Assembly (NCBI GenBank): GCA_945875065.1
Contig: CAMCJC010000038.1
Location: 1-12,490, forward strand
From: an uncultured Propionibacteriaceae bacterium
GTDB taxonomy: Bacteria > Actinomycetota > Actinomycetes > Propionibacteriales > Propionibacteriaceae
Direction: 5' to 3'
Length of the DNA stretch: 12,490 nt
The notes under the pieces were generated by a model. The model was not told the origin of the DNA, did not search any database, and was given only the letters and a program-made list of their open reading frames with translations. Shown here one piece after another: positions 1 to 6,462 of the stretch (its first letter is position 1; every line of letters begins with the position of its first letter). The position numbers were made by a program, and so were the translations under genes.

Positions 1-955
1 AGCGGCCAGCCGCGGTGTAGATCGCCGCGTTGCGCGCGACCCGCGAAGGATTTACGCAGTCGAATGTGTCGGAACCGGCAGCCACCGCCGCAAACAGATC
101 CTCGGGCTCGGAGATGCCGAGCAGATGGCGCGGCTTATCTTCGGGCAGTTCATCGGTCATCCAGCCGATGATCGTCGCCAAGTTCTCCTTCTCCAGTGCG
201 CCGCCGAGACCGAAGCCGTCGAAGCGCTGCCCGTCGACATCCAGCTCGGCGAGGCCACGAGCCGCCTGGCGCCGCAGGTCCTCGTATTGGGCCCCCTGAA
301 CGACGCCGAACAGCGCCTGATAAGGCTTGGTGGTGCGCTCGCGGGTCAGCTGGGCGTGGGCCTTCAGGCACCGGGTCGCCCAGCGGTGGGTGCGCTGGAC
401 GGAGGCCTCCTGGTAACGGCGGGTGTTCATCAAAGTAGTCAGCTCGTCGAAGGCGAACATGATGTCGGCCCCCAACTCGTGTTGGATGCGCATCGACACC
501 TCGGGTGTGAAGCGAAGCTTGTCGCCGTTGAGATGCGAGTAGAAGGTGACCCCGTCCTCATCGACGTGGGCCCTGCGGGTTTTGCCCTCGGCGATGACGT
601 CGTCGCTCTTCAGTCCCTTGGTGTCCATGGCTAGGACCTTCTTGAAGCCGGCCCCGAGGCTCATAACCTGGAACCCGCCAGAGTCGGTGAAGGTGGGGTA
701 CGGCCAGTTCATGAACGACGACAGGCCACCGGCCTCGTCGACCAGGTCGGAGCCGGGCTGCAGGTACAGGTGGTATGCGTTGGCCAGCAACGCCTGAGCA
801 CCCAGTTCGGCCATCGCCTCCGGCAACACCGCCTTGACCGTGGCCTTGGTCCCGACCGGTATGAACGCCGGGGTCTGGATTTCACCGTGCGGAGTCGTGA
901 TGGTGCCGGTGCGAGCCTTGCCATAAGTCACCCCGACCTGGAATCCGAAGTTCAT
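1..955 (-). CDS. tgt: tRNA-guanine(34) transglycosylase, 3' end cut by window edge
   Basis: The product exchanges guanine at the wobble position (34) of GUN-anticodon tRNAs for a 7-deazaguanine base, on the path to queuosine. Only 318 residues are in the window, so the C-terminal zinc site cannot be seen. Visible family motifs are DSGGFQ (proton-accepting Asp91), VQG at 219-221, LGGALEKE at 250-257, and FDCVNPSR with the nucleophile Asp299, followed by ARN. Between the FQV and TPE motifs there is an insertion of about 25 residues relative to E. coli Tgt, as I recall from actinobacterial Tgt proteins. The position of the pocket cysteine (E. coli FDEC) is Leu172 in FDEL. The ATG at 955-953 shares one base with the rsmE stop (TGATG) and has a GGGG ribosome site just upstream, so translation is probably coupled. 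It is the last visible gene of the hrcA operon. Family assignment is firm; which base it inserts is uncertain. Confidence 0.95.
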   Translation of the reverse strand, partial: MNFGFQVGVTYGKARTGTITTPHGEIQTPAFIPVGTKATVKAVLPEAMAELGAQALLANAYHLYLQPGSDLVDEAGGLSSFMNWPYPTFTDSGGFQVMSLGAGFKKVLAMDTKGLKSDDVIAEGKTRRAHVDEDGVTFYSHLNGDKLRFTPEVSMRIQHELGADIMFAFDELTTLMNTRRYQEASVQRTHRWATRCLKAHAQLTRERTTKPYQALFGVVQGAQYEDLRRQAARGLAELDVDGQRFDGFGLGGALEKENLATIIGWMTDELPEDKPRHLLGISEPEDLFAAVAAGSDTFDCVNPSRVARNAAIYTAAGR

Positions 956-1689
956 CACCCCAGGCTAGCGGTCAGCAGCTGGAGTTGCGCGAGAGCGGCC
1001 GCGCCCGCGGTCGACGTGCGCAGCACCCCGTCGCTGACCAGCACCGGGATAGCACCCGCTGCCTCGAACTCTTCGAGCTCCTCCGGGCTGATGCCGCCTT
1101 CCGGCCCTACGATGCACAGCACCTCGCCGGCTTTGGGGATAGCAGCGGGCGTCACGGGGCCGGAGGCGTCCTCGTGCAGTACCAGCGCTGACGCGACGGA
1201 GCCGATCCGTTCGATGCCCTGCGAAGTGGTGGCGAAGGTGACTTCGGGGACCCGGAAGCGGCGGGACTGCTTGGTCGCCTCGCGGGCCGTAGCCGCCCAT
1301 TTGGCTAGCGACTTCTCGCCCCGCTCGCCATGCCAGCGAACGATCGACCGCGACGCCTGCCAAGCGATGATCTCGTCGACGCCCAGCTCGGTCATGATCT
1401 CGACGGCTCGTTCGGAACGATCCCCCTTGGCCAGAGCCTGGACGACGAGGAAACGGTGAAGTCGCGGTGGGCTGGCTAGCACTTCCTCCGTTTCGACGGC
1501 GAGTCGGTTCTTCTGCGCTTCAACGACTGTTCCCCGGACCGCCATGCCGCGCCCGTTCGCGACCAGGACCCTCTCCCCCGTTCGGATGCGACGCACGGCG
1601 ACGGCGTGCCGTGCCTCGTCGCCGGTGACCTCGACGACCTGGCCAACGGCCGCGTCGTCGAACTCGGCGAGGAACAGGGCGTCGCTCAC
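955..1689 (-). CDS. rsmE: 16S rRNA m3U1498 methyltransferase RsmE
   Basis: A 244-residue SPOUT-class methyltransferase that uses S-adenosylmethionine to methylate N3 of U1498 in 16S rRNA, near the decoding site of the small ribosomal subunit. The N-terminal PUA-like part contains GDEARHAVAVRR (about 23-34). The knotted C-terminal domain carries IVGPEGGISPEELEEF (193-208) and VLRTSTAGAAAL (222-233), which form the cofactor-binding knot in this family. Length is normal. The start is GTG at 1689-1687, overlapping the dnaJ stop by four bases (GTGA), with an AAGGA ribosome site inside the end of dnaJ about nine bases upstream. Placement directly after dnaJ is common in actinobacteria and ties ribosome maturation to the heat-shock operon. 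No key motif is missing. Confidence 0.95.
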   Translation of the reverse strand: MSDALFLAEFDDAAVGQVVEVTGDEARHAVAVRRIRTGERVLVANGRGMAVRGTVVEAQKNRLAVETEEVLASPPRLHRFLVVQALAKGDRSERAVEIMTELGVDEIIAWQASRSIVRWHGERGEKSLAKWAATAREATKQSRRFRVPEVTFATTSQGIERIGSVASALVLHEDASGPVTPAAIPKAGEVLCIVGPEGGISPEELEEFEAAGAIPVLVSDGVLRTSTAGAAALAQLQLLTASLG

Positions 1690-2846
1690 CCGAAGGTTTC
1701 CTTCAGCCAGCCGACGAGGCCACGGTGACGCTGGGGTTTGGCCTCGATTCGGGTCTCGTCGCGAAGTTCGGCGAGCTGGCTGAGGAGATCGCGCTGCTTG
1801 TCGTCGAGGCCGGTTGGAGTCTCCACCCGGAACGTGATGCCAAGGTCGCCGCGGCCATTACTCCGCAGCCTGGGCACGCCACGTCCCTTCACTGTGATGC
1901 GATCCCCGGACTGTGTGCCAGATGGCACCTCGACCTCGATCTGCCGGTCCTCCAGGTTGGACCCCTCCCACTCCGCCTCAAGGGTGGGCACCGTCATGAC
2001 GTTGCCAAGCGCCGCGGCGGTCATGGGCACGTTGACGAGCAACTCAAGGTTGTCGCCGTCGCGGCGGAACCGCTCGTGGTCGCTCACCGCGACCTCCACG
2101 TACAGGTCACCGGCGGGGCCGCCGCCGGGGCCGACCTCTCCCTGGCCCTCAAGGTGGATGCGGATGCCGGTCGAGACGCCTGGCGGGATCCTGACGGAGA
2201 TGTTGCGGGAGCTGCGGACCCGACCCTCACCGGAGCATTCGGTGCACGGCTTCGGGATGATCGTGCCGTACCCGTGGCAGGTAGGGCAGCGCTGGGCGGT
2301 TCGGATGTCGCCGAGGAAGCTACGCTGGATGGCGATGACCTCGCCTTGACCACGGCAGGTGGTGCACGATACGGGTTTGGAGTCTGCCTCGCCGCCGCTG
2401 CCGTGGCACTTCGGGCACACCACTGCGGTGTCGATCCGAATCGGTTTGGTGCAGCCGAAGACCGCCTCGTGAAGCTCCAGGCGTGCCCGGACGAGGGCAT
2501 CCTGCCCAGGCTGCACCCGCTGACGCGGGCCGCGGCTGGTCTGTGCTCCGAACATCGCGTCCATGATCGTGGAGAAGTCAAAGCCGCCACCGAAGCCGGC
2601 CCCTCCGAAGCCGCCGCCGGCTCCAGCCCGGCCCATCGGATCTCCGCCTCGGTCATAAACCGATCGCTTGTTCGGGTCGCTCAGGACCTCATAGGCCTCA
2701 GAGAGTTCCTTGAACTTCTCCGCCGCATCGTCGCCCTGCGCGACGTCCGGGTGCACCTTCATCGCCTGCCGGCGGTAGGCCTTCTTGATCTGTTCGCTCG
2801 TCGCGTCACGTTCGACGCCGAGGATGGAGTAGTAGTCCTTGCTCAT
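1686..2846 (-). CDS. dnaJ: Molecular chaperone DnaJ (hrcA-linked paralogue, DnaJ2 type)
   Basis: A type I Hsp40 co-chaperone of 386 residues that delivers unfolded substrates to DnaK and stimulates its ATPase. The J domain covers about 1-70, with the essential HPD at 32-34. A glycine/phenylalanine-rich linker follows (about 72-92). The zinc region has four CxxCxGxG motifs: CPKCHGSG (144-151), CTTCRGQG (161-168), CPTCHGYG (187-194) and CTECSGEG (201-208). The C-terminal beta domains bind substrate. The ATG at 2846-2844 follows the hrcA stop after one base and has GGAAGG five bases upstream. Actinobacteria often carry two dnaJ genes, one beside dnaK-grpE and one beside hrcA; this is the latter type by context. 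It should be controlled with hrcA from the CIRCE-bearing promoter. Identity is firm; the DnaJ2 label rests on context. Confidence 0.97.
   Translation of the reverse strand: MSKDYYSILGVERDATSEQIKKAYRRQAMKVHPDVAQGDDAAEKFKELSEAYEVLSDPNKRSVYDRGGDPMGRAGAGGGFGGAGFGGGFDFSTIMDAMFGAQTSRGPRQRVQPGQDALVRARLELHEAVFGCTKPIRIDTAVVCPKCHGSGGEADSKPVSCTTCRGQGEVIAIQRSFLGDIRTAQRCPTCHGYGTIIPKPCTECSGEGRVRSSRNISVRIPPGVSTGIRIHLEGQGEVGPGGGPAGDLYVEVAVSDHERFRRDGDNLELLVNVPMTAAALGNVMTVPTLEAEWEGSNLEDRQIEVEVPSGTQSGDRITVKGRGVPRLRSNGRGDLGITFRVETPTGLDDKQRDLLSQLAELRDETRIEAKPQRHRGLVGWLKETFG
1692..1704 (-). promoter_or_regulatory. Small hairpin covering the rsmE ribosome-binding site
   Basis: On the mRNA the end of dnaJ reads GAAGG-AAA-CCTTC, a five-base-pair stem with a three-base loop. 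The AAGGA that serves as the rsmE ribosome site lies in its 5' arm and loop. If it folds, rsmE initiation would depend on ribosomes finishing dnaJ and opening the stem. The repeat is seen directly; the regulatory role is inference, and a stem this short may be chance. Confidence 0.25.
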
Positions 2847-2847
2847 A

Positions 2848-3855
2848 TCAGCCTTCCGAGAGGATTCGGCTCACGTACCGGGCTACGGCACGGACCGAGG
2901 CGATGGTTGATGGGTAGTCCATCCGTGTGGGACCAACGACGCCCAGGGAGGCCGCGCGGTCCTGACCCACCGAATAGCCGGCAGCCACGAGCGACGTCGA
3001 TTGGAAACCTTCTTCGGTGTTCTCCGCACCGATACGGACCGTCACCTCGTCCGTCGCGGCCTCGTCGAGGAGGCGCAGCAACACGACCTGTTCCTCAAGG
3101 GCCTCCAGCAGCGGGCGCAGTCCCGACGCGAAGGAGTAGCCGGCGAGGTTCGGCACGCCCGCCACCAGCACCTGCGCGGTGGGCTCGGCGCCCAGGAGAT
3201 TCAGGGCGACGGCGAACACGGGGGTGACCTGCTGGCGCATTGCGGGGACTACCTCGTCCAGGGCGGAGGCTAGGCGAGTTATGGCCTCAGCGGTGCTCCA
3301 GCCGACGACCGCCTCCCGAAGCTTCACCGTCGCCAGGTGGAGAGCTTCGGGTCCGAAACCGGCCAGTTCAAGGATCTGTTGGTCGACGCGGCCAGTCGAG
3401 CTGACAACGATCACCAGCAGCCGACCGGGGGCAAGCTGTACCAGTTCGGCGTGGGCAATGGTGGTGCGCTGGGCGCGAGGGTACTGCACGACCGCAACCT
3501 GGTGGGTGAGCTGCGCCAAGAGCTTGACGGTCCGCGCGACTAGATCGTCGACGTCGAGGGCGCCGGCCATGAATCTGTTTATGGCGGTTCGCTCGGCCGC
3601 TGATAGCGGCTTGATGGTGGCGAGGCGGTCTACGAACAGCCGGTAGCCCTTGTCGGTGGGGATGCGGCCGGCACTCGTGTGGGGCTGCGTGATATAGCCC
3701 TCCTCTTCGAGCACCGCCATGTCGTTGCGGACGGTGGCGGGCGAGACTCCTAGCCTGTGCCGCTCCACCAATGCCTTGGAGCCCACGGGTTCGCGGCTGG
3801 CGACGTAGTCGGTGACGATGGCCCTCAAGACCTCTAGCTTGCGATCGTCGAGCAC
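2848..3855 (-). CDS. hrcA: Heat-inducible transcriptional repressor HrcA
   Basis: A 335-residue repressor that binds CIRCE operators and shuts off chaperone genes until heat or misfolded protein draws away GroEL, which is needed for HrcA activity in characterised species. The N-terminal winged helix (about 1-80) has the family signatures GVSPATVRNDMAVLEEEGYI (36-55) and PHTSAGRIPTDKGYR (58-72); the rest is the HrcA dimerisation and inserted domain, with STGRVDQQI recognisable. Start choice: the GTG at 3855-3853 has AGGAGG five bases upstream, whereas the in-frame GTG at 3861 overlaps that site. The open frame runs on to 4155, but that part crosses the operator and the opposite gene. First gene of the hrcA-dnaJ-rsmE-tgt operon, and autoregulation is expected because a CIRCE lies 19 bases upstream of the start. 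Confidence 0.96.
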   Translation of the reverse strand: MLDDRKLEVLRAIVTDYVASREPVGSKALVERHRLGVSPATVRNDMAVLEEEGYITQPHTSAGRIPTDKGYRLFVDRLATIKPLSAAERTAINRFMAGALDVDDLVARTVKLLAQLTHQVAVVQYPRAQRTTIAHAELVQLAPGRLLVIVVSSTGRVDQQILELAGFGPEALHLATVKLREAVVGWSTAEAITRLASALDEVVPAMRQQVTPVFAVALNLLGAEPTAQVLVAGVPNLAGYSFASGLRPLLEALEEQVVLLRLLDEAATDEVTVRIGAENTEEGFQSTSLVAAGYSVGQDRAASLGVVGPTRMDYPSTIASVRAVARYVSRILSEG

Positions 3856-3860
3856 GTTCA

Positions 3861-3866
3861 CCTCCT
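3861..3866 (-). promoter_or_regulatory. Ribosome-binding site fixing the hrcA start
   Basis: AGGAGG on the minus strand lies five bases before the GTG at 3855. It excludes the in-frame GTG at 3861-3859, which overlaps it, and the long upstream extension of the frame. Confidence 0.8.
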
Positions 3867-3873
3867 GCTGTCT

Positions 3874-3900
3874 CTGGCACTCGACCGGTGCGAGTGCCAG
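3874..3900 (-). promoter_or_regulatory. CIRCE operator (HrcA binding site)
   Basis: A perfect inverted repeat, CTGGCACTC, nine-base spacer, GAGTGCCAG, matching the known CIRCE layout TTAGCACTC-N9-GAGTGCTAA; the core GCACTC/GAGTGC is intact and the outer bases are more GC-rich. It lies 19 bases upstream of the hrcA start and 52 bases before the start of the divergent metallo-hydrolase gene. Location next to the gene for its own repressor strongly supports the call. A TACACT at 3904-3899 on the minus strand could be the hrcA -10 box, overlapping the operator edge; no clear -35 is seen. Repression of hrcA-dnaJ is expected. An effect on the divergent gene is possible but unproven. Confidence 0.93.
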
Positions 3901-3904
3901 TGTA
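3899..3904 (-). promoter_or_regulatory. Possible hrcA -10 box
   Basis: TACACT on the minus strand matches TANNNT and sits at the upstream edge of the CIRCE, sharing two bases with it, so a bound HrcA would block polymerase. No good -35 hexamer is visible at 16-18 bases, so this is tentative. Confidence 0.35.
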
Positions 3905-3952
3905 GTGGAACGTCGCGGGGACCCCCGAAATACCACGGGTAGGCTGCCGGCC

Positions 3953-4771
3953 ATGACATTCACTGGCGCGTTCCATCGCATCGCCCCGCACGTCCAAGTA
4001 ACGACGTTGGAGCCGCACGCCGTCAACGTCGGGCTCGTAGTCGGCTCTAAGCGGGCGGCTCTGATCGATGCCGGCTCCAACCCGAGCCAGGGGCGTGAGT
4101 TACTCGATCTCGCCCGGCGCGAGGCCGGGGTGCCCGTGACCCACGTCGTCGTCACCCACGCTCACCACGACCACTGGTTCGGCGTCGGGGGCATGACCGA
4201 TATCGTCGCTATCGCCCATGAGGATCTGCTCGCGGATCCCGAGGAAGAGGTCGCTGACGCTGCCGCCGCGATCGGTCTAGAAGAGTTACCGGAACCCAAC
4301 GAGACCCTGAGCCTCGTCAAGGGCCTTGAGTTGGGCGGGGTGCGCCTGGAGATCCTCCACTTCGGGCCCGCGCATACCCGCACCGACCTGTTCGTCATCG
4401 TCCCGGACGAAGACGTGATCTTCGTCGGGGATGTGATCGAGTCTGCCGGTGACCCGTGTTTCTCAGCCGTCTCAAACCTCGACGGCTGGCCCAAGGTCAT
4501 CGACGCTGTGCTCGGCTCCAGCACCGAGGCCACCCGTTTCGTGCCCGGGCACGGGGACGTCGTCGACCGGGACTTCGTCTTCCGGCAGCGCGCGCAGATC
4601 GCGATGGTACGTGGCACCGTCGAACAGCTGGTGGGTCGCGGGGTTGCCTGCGAGGAAGCGCTAGGGGCCGCGCAATGGCCGTTCAGCGAACAGACGATGG
4701 CAACGCTCCTGCCCTTGGCCTACCGGGAGGTCCAGGCTGCGGGCGTGAGGCGGCGGCTGCCGCTGGTCTAG
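3953..4771 (+). CDS. MBL-fold metallo-hydrolase
   Basis: A 272-residue cytoplasmic hydrolase of the metallo-beta-lactamase fold, with no signal peptide. The metal site is complete: HAHHDH at 69-74 (His69, His71, Asp73, His74), His141 in GPAHTRTD, Asp160 in FVGDVIE and His200 in VPGHGD. This is the pattern of broad glyoxalase II-like and other dinuclear-zinc hydrolases, so the substrate cannot be named. Start: ATG at 3953, where similarity to the family begins (LEPHAVNVGLVV); the frame is open back to 3812 but that part lies over the hrcA start and CIRCE. The ribosome site is weak. It diverges from hrcA across the CIRCE and its TAG overlaps the TAG of the opposite phosphatase gene. Secreted beta-lactamase is unlikely. 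Confidence is high for the fold, low for the role. Confidence 0.88.
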   Translation: MTFTGAFHRIAPHVQVTTLEPHAVNVGLVVGSKRAALIDAGSNPSQGRELLDLARREAGVPVTHVVVTHAHHDHWFGVGGMTDIVAIAHEDLLADPEEEVADAAAAIGLEELPEPNETLSLVKGLELGGVRLEILHFGPAHTRTDLFVIVPDEDVIFVGDVIESAGDPCFSAVSNLDGWPKVIDAVLGSSTEATRFVPGHGDVVDRDFVFRQRAQIAMVRGTVEQLVGRGVACEEALGAAQWPFSEQTMATLLPLAYREVQAAGVRRRLPLV

Positions 4772-5550
4772 TGCTGGTTGGGAGGCCAGAACTTGAAGGC
4801 GGTCCGCCAGGTCGGGCCGTCGCAGGCGACCAGCAGCCCCTTGGATACCGACGCGGCGGTGTAGTCGATGGCCTCCGCGGTGCGGGCTACTCCCCTGCTC
4901 TCCTCGACCATGAGGCACCCGGCCAGGTGATCCCAAGGCTGAACCGACGTGAAGTAGCGGAAGTCGATCTCCCCGTGCAGCAGCGCGGGGTAGTCGAACG
5001 CGCAAGAGAAGTATGAGCTGATTGCCGGGCTGAGTTCGCCATCGGCGTCGAACCCGACCATGTGGTCCTTCGATGTGGTGCCCAAAGGCAGTCTCTCCGG
5101 CCGGCTGCACTCGACCGGCCCGTCGTTGAGGCGAACGCCGGCGCCCCGTTCCACGACGTATGCCCGGCCCGTCTGCGGCTGCCAGATCCACCCGCGGGTG
5201 GTGATGCCATGCTTGGTCTCGGCGATCATGACTCCGTGGGCGTCACGGCCGCGCACGAAGTTTCTGGTGCCGTCGATGGGGTCGATCACGAATGCTTGCT
5301 CGGCGTCCGGGAGGGCAAGGCGTTTGGCCGGCTCAGAGAAGATGGCTTCCTCCCCGATCACCAGGGCACCGGGAAACGCCGCGCTGAGGGCGGCGGTGAG
5401 GTGGGCTTCGGCCTCCTTGTCGGCGACTGTGACGAGATCATGAGGGCCGGACTTGGTCTGGATGTCATCCTCGCTCAGAGCCCGGAATCGGGGGGTGATG
5501 ACCGTCTCGGCGGTCTCCTTCATGAGGTCGAGGATGTCTGAGGTGTCCAT
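4768..5550 (-). CDS. Inositol monophosphatase family protein
   Basis: A 260-residue magnesium-dependent, lithium-sensitive-type phosphatase of the inositol monophosphatase family. The metal and catalytic motifs are present: GEEA (66-69), DPIDGTRNFVRG (90-101) and QPWDHLAG, with Asp207. The family includes inositol-1-phosphatase, fructose-1,6-bisphosphatase, 3'-phosphoadenosine phosphatase and the actinobacterial histidinol-phosphatase HisN. Sequence alone does not separate these, and there are no his genes nearby. Start is uncertain: ATG at 5550 is chosen, but ATG at 5562 and TTG at 5574 are in frame, and the TTG would overlap the DUF3097 stop as TTGA. An AAGGA at about 5563-5567 is badly spaced for all three. 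It is downstream of DUF3097 on the same strand and probably co-transcribed. The 3' end shares CTAG with the convergent hydrolase gene. Confidence 0.87.
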   Translation of the reverse strand: MDTSDILDLMKETAETVITPRFRALSEDDIQTKSGPHDLVTVADKEAEAHLTAALSAAFPGALVIGEEAIFSEPAKRLALPDAEQAFVIDPIDGTRNFVRGRDAHGVMIAETKHGITTRGWIWQPQTGRAYVVERGAGVRLNDGPVECSRPERLPLGTTSKDHMVGFDADGELSPAISSYFSCAFDYPALLHGEIDFRYFTSVQPWDHLAGCLMVEESRGVARTAEAIDYTAASVSKGLLVACDGPTWRTAFKFWPPNQH

Positions 5551-5570
5551 GTGCCCAACCATATCCTTCG

Positions 5571-6413
5571 TCAATCCTGTTCCAGGTGGTCCTGGGTGAC
5601 AAAGTCGATGAGGACCTCCATTCGTTGGTTGAGCTGAGGTTCCAGGTCTTGCCAGGAGCGCACTCGACCAAGCATTGAGCGCCAGGCTCGGGCGATGTCG
5701 GCCTGGTCCTTGTGAGGCAGGCCGAGCGCCTCGAGAGTTCCCTTCTTAAAATCCTTGTCGCGGGGCACCGTGGGCCAGGCGCGCCGTCCGATGCGCTCGG
5801 GTTTGATCGCCTGCCAGATGTCGATGAAATCGTGCCCCGTTACGAGCACGACCTCTCCATAACCGGCCGCGACGACCTGCTGGGCGATCCGGGATTCCTT
5901 GCTGCCGGGCACTAGGTGGTCGACGAGGACTCCGAGGCGCCGCCCCGGCTCGGGGGCGAACTCAGCGACCACGGCCGGGAGGTCGTCGATGCCGCCGAGG
6001 TACTCCACGACCACGCCGACGTACCGGAGATCCTCGCCCCACACCTTCTCGACGAGTTCGGCATCGTGGCGGCCTTCGACGTAGATGCGGCTGGGCAGCG
6101 CGACTCTAGCCTTTTCTGGCGCGCCGGTCTTCAACGACCCGGAGGCGGTGTACTTGGACCCCGCCTGGGTGCGGAGTGGGGCGCGTAGGGCGACCGGTTC
6201 GCCCTCCAGCAGGAATCCCGGACCGAATGGGAAGCTGCGTCGTTTGCCCTTCCGATCCTCGAGCACCACGAGGCCGTTCTCCCAACCCACGACCGCGCCA
6301 CAGAAATCACCACACTCGATGACTAGGTCTTTGGCGACGGGGACGTCGCGGGTCTTCTTCAGGTGGGCCTTCCGCCATCCCGGGGCGAGAACGTCTCCGC
6401 GGTATCGATCCAT
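5571..6413 (-). CDS. DUF3097 family protein with a TOPRIM-like segment
   Basis: A 280-residue cytoplasmic protein recognised as the actinobacterial DUF3097 family, whose function I do not know to be established. Visible parts: a basic N-terminal stretch (RYRGDVLAPGWRKAHLKK), a small beta-rich region (about 30-80), then RIYVEGRHDAELVEKVWG (109-126), then GVLVDHLVPGSKESRIAQQV (161-180) and a C-terminal part with RVRSWQDLEPQLNQRMEVLIDFVTQ. The YVEGRHDAE motif, with Glu113 after a hydrophobic strand, followed by the VLVDH strand (Asp165), resembles the Glu and first Asp of TOPRIM domains as in RNase M5 and DnaG, but the second Asp of DxD is His or missing. Start: ATG at 6413, preferred over TTG at 6422; the ribosome site is weak. 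DUF3097 lies near hemW and hrcA in many actinobacteria, which suggests a housekeeping nucleic-acid role, by inference only. Confidence 0.88.
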   Translation of the reverse strand: MDRYRGDVLAPGWRKAHLKKTRDVPVAKDLVIECGDFCGAVVGWENGLVVLEDRKGKRRSFPFGPGFLLEGEPVALRAPLRTQAGSKYTASGSLKTGAPEKARVALPSRIYVEGRHDAELVEKVWGEDLRYVGVVVEYLGGIDDLPAVVAEFAPEPGRRLGVLVDHLVPGSKESRIAQQVVAAGYGEVVLVTGHDFIDIWQAIKPERIGRRAWPTVPRDKDFKKGTLEALGLPHKDQADIARAWRSMLGRVRSWQDLEPQLNQRMEVLIDFVTQDHLEQD

Positions 6414-6462
6414 TCCAATCAATCTAGCTGCCGCCCGCTCATGCCGGACGGAGGGACACGGC

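Noticed and set aside
956..1100. preQ1 riboswitch controlling tgt
   Set aside because: There is no leader: tgt starts within the rsmE stop codon, so no untranslated aptamer can fit.
1725..3227. 500-codon open frame on the plus strand opposite dnaJ and hrcA
   Set aside because: It is antisense to two firmly identified genes; its translation is Ala/Arg/Gly-rich with no domain, a usual artefact of high-GC coding sequence.
3916..3927. GC palindrome CGGGGACCCCCG as a terminator
   Set aside because: The stem is only about four pairs with no U-run, and it lies in a divergent promoter region where no transcript ends.
3812..3952. Upstream extension of the metallo-hydrolase frame
   Set aside because: It overlaps the hrcA start, its ribosome site and the CIRCE; family similarity begins after 3953.
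3856..3952. HspR-binding HAIR element
   Set aside because: No CTTGAGT-N7-ACTCAAG-like repeat is present; the only inverted repeat of note fits CIRCE.
3856..4155. Upstream extension of the hrcA frame
   Set aside because: It crosses the CIRCE and the start of the divergent gene, has no HrcA similarity, and the AGGAGG site fixes the start at 3855.
3953..4771. Antibiotic-resistance beta-lactamase
   Set aside because: There is no signal peptide and the HAHHDH/His141/Asp160/His200 pattern is shared by many housekeeping hydrolases.
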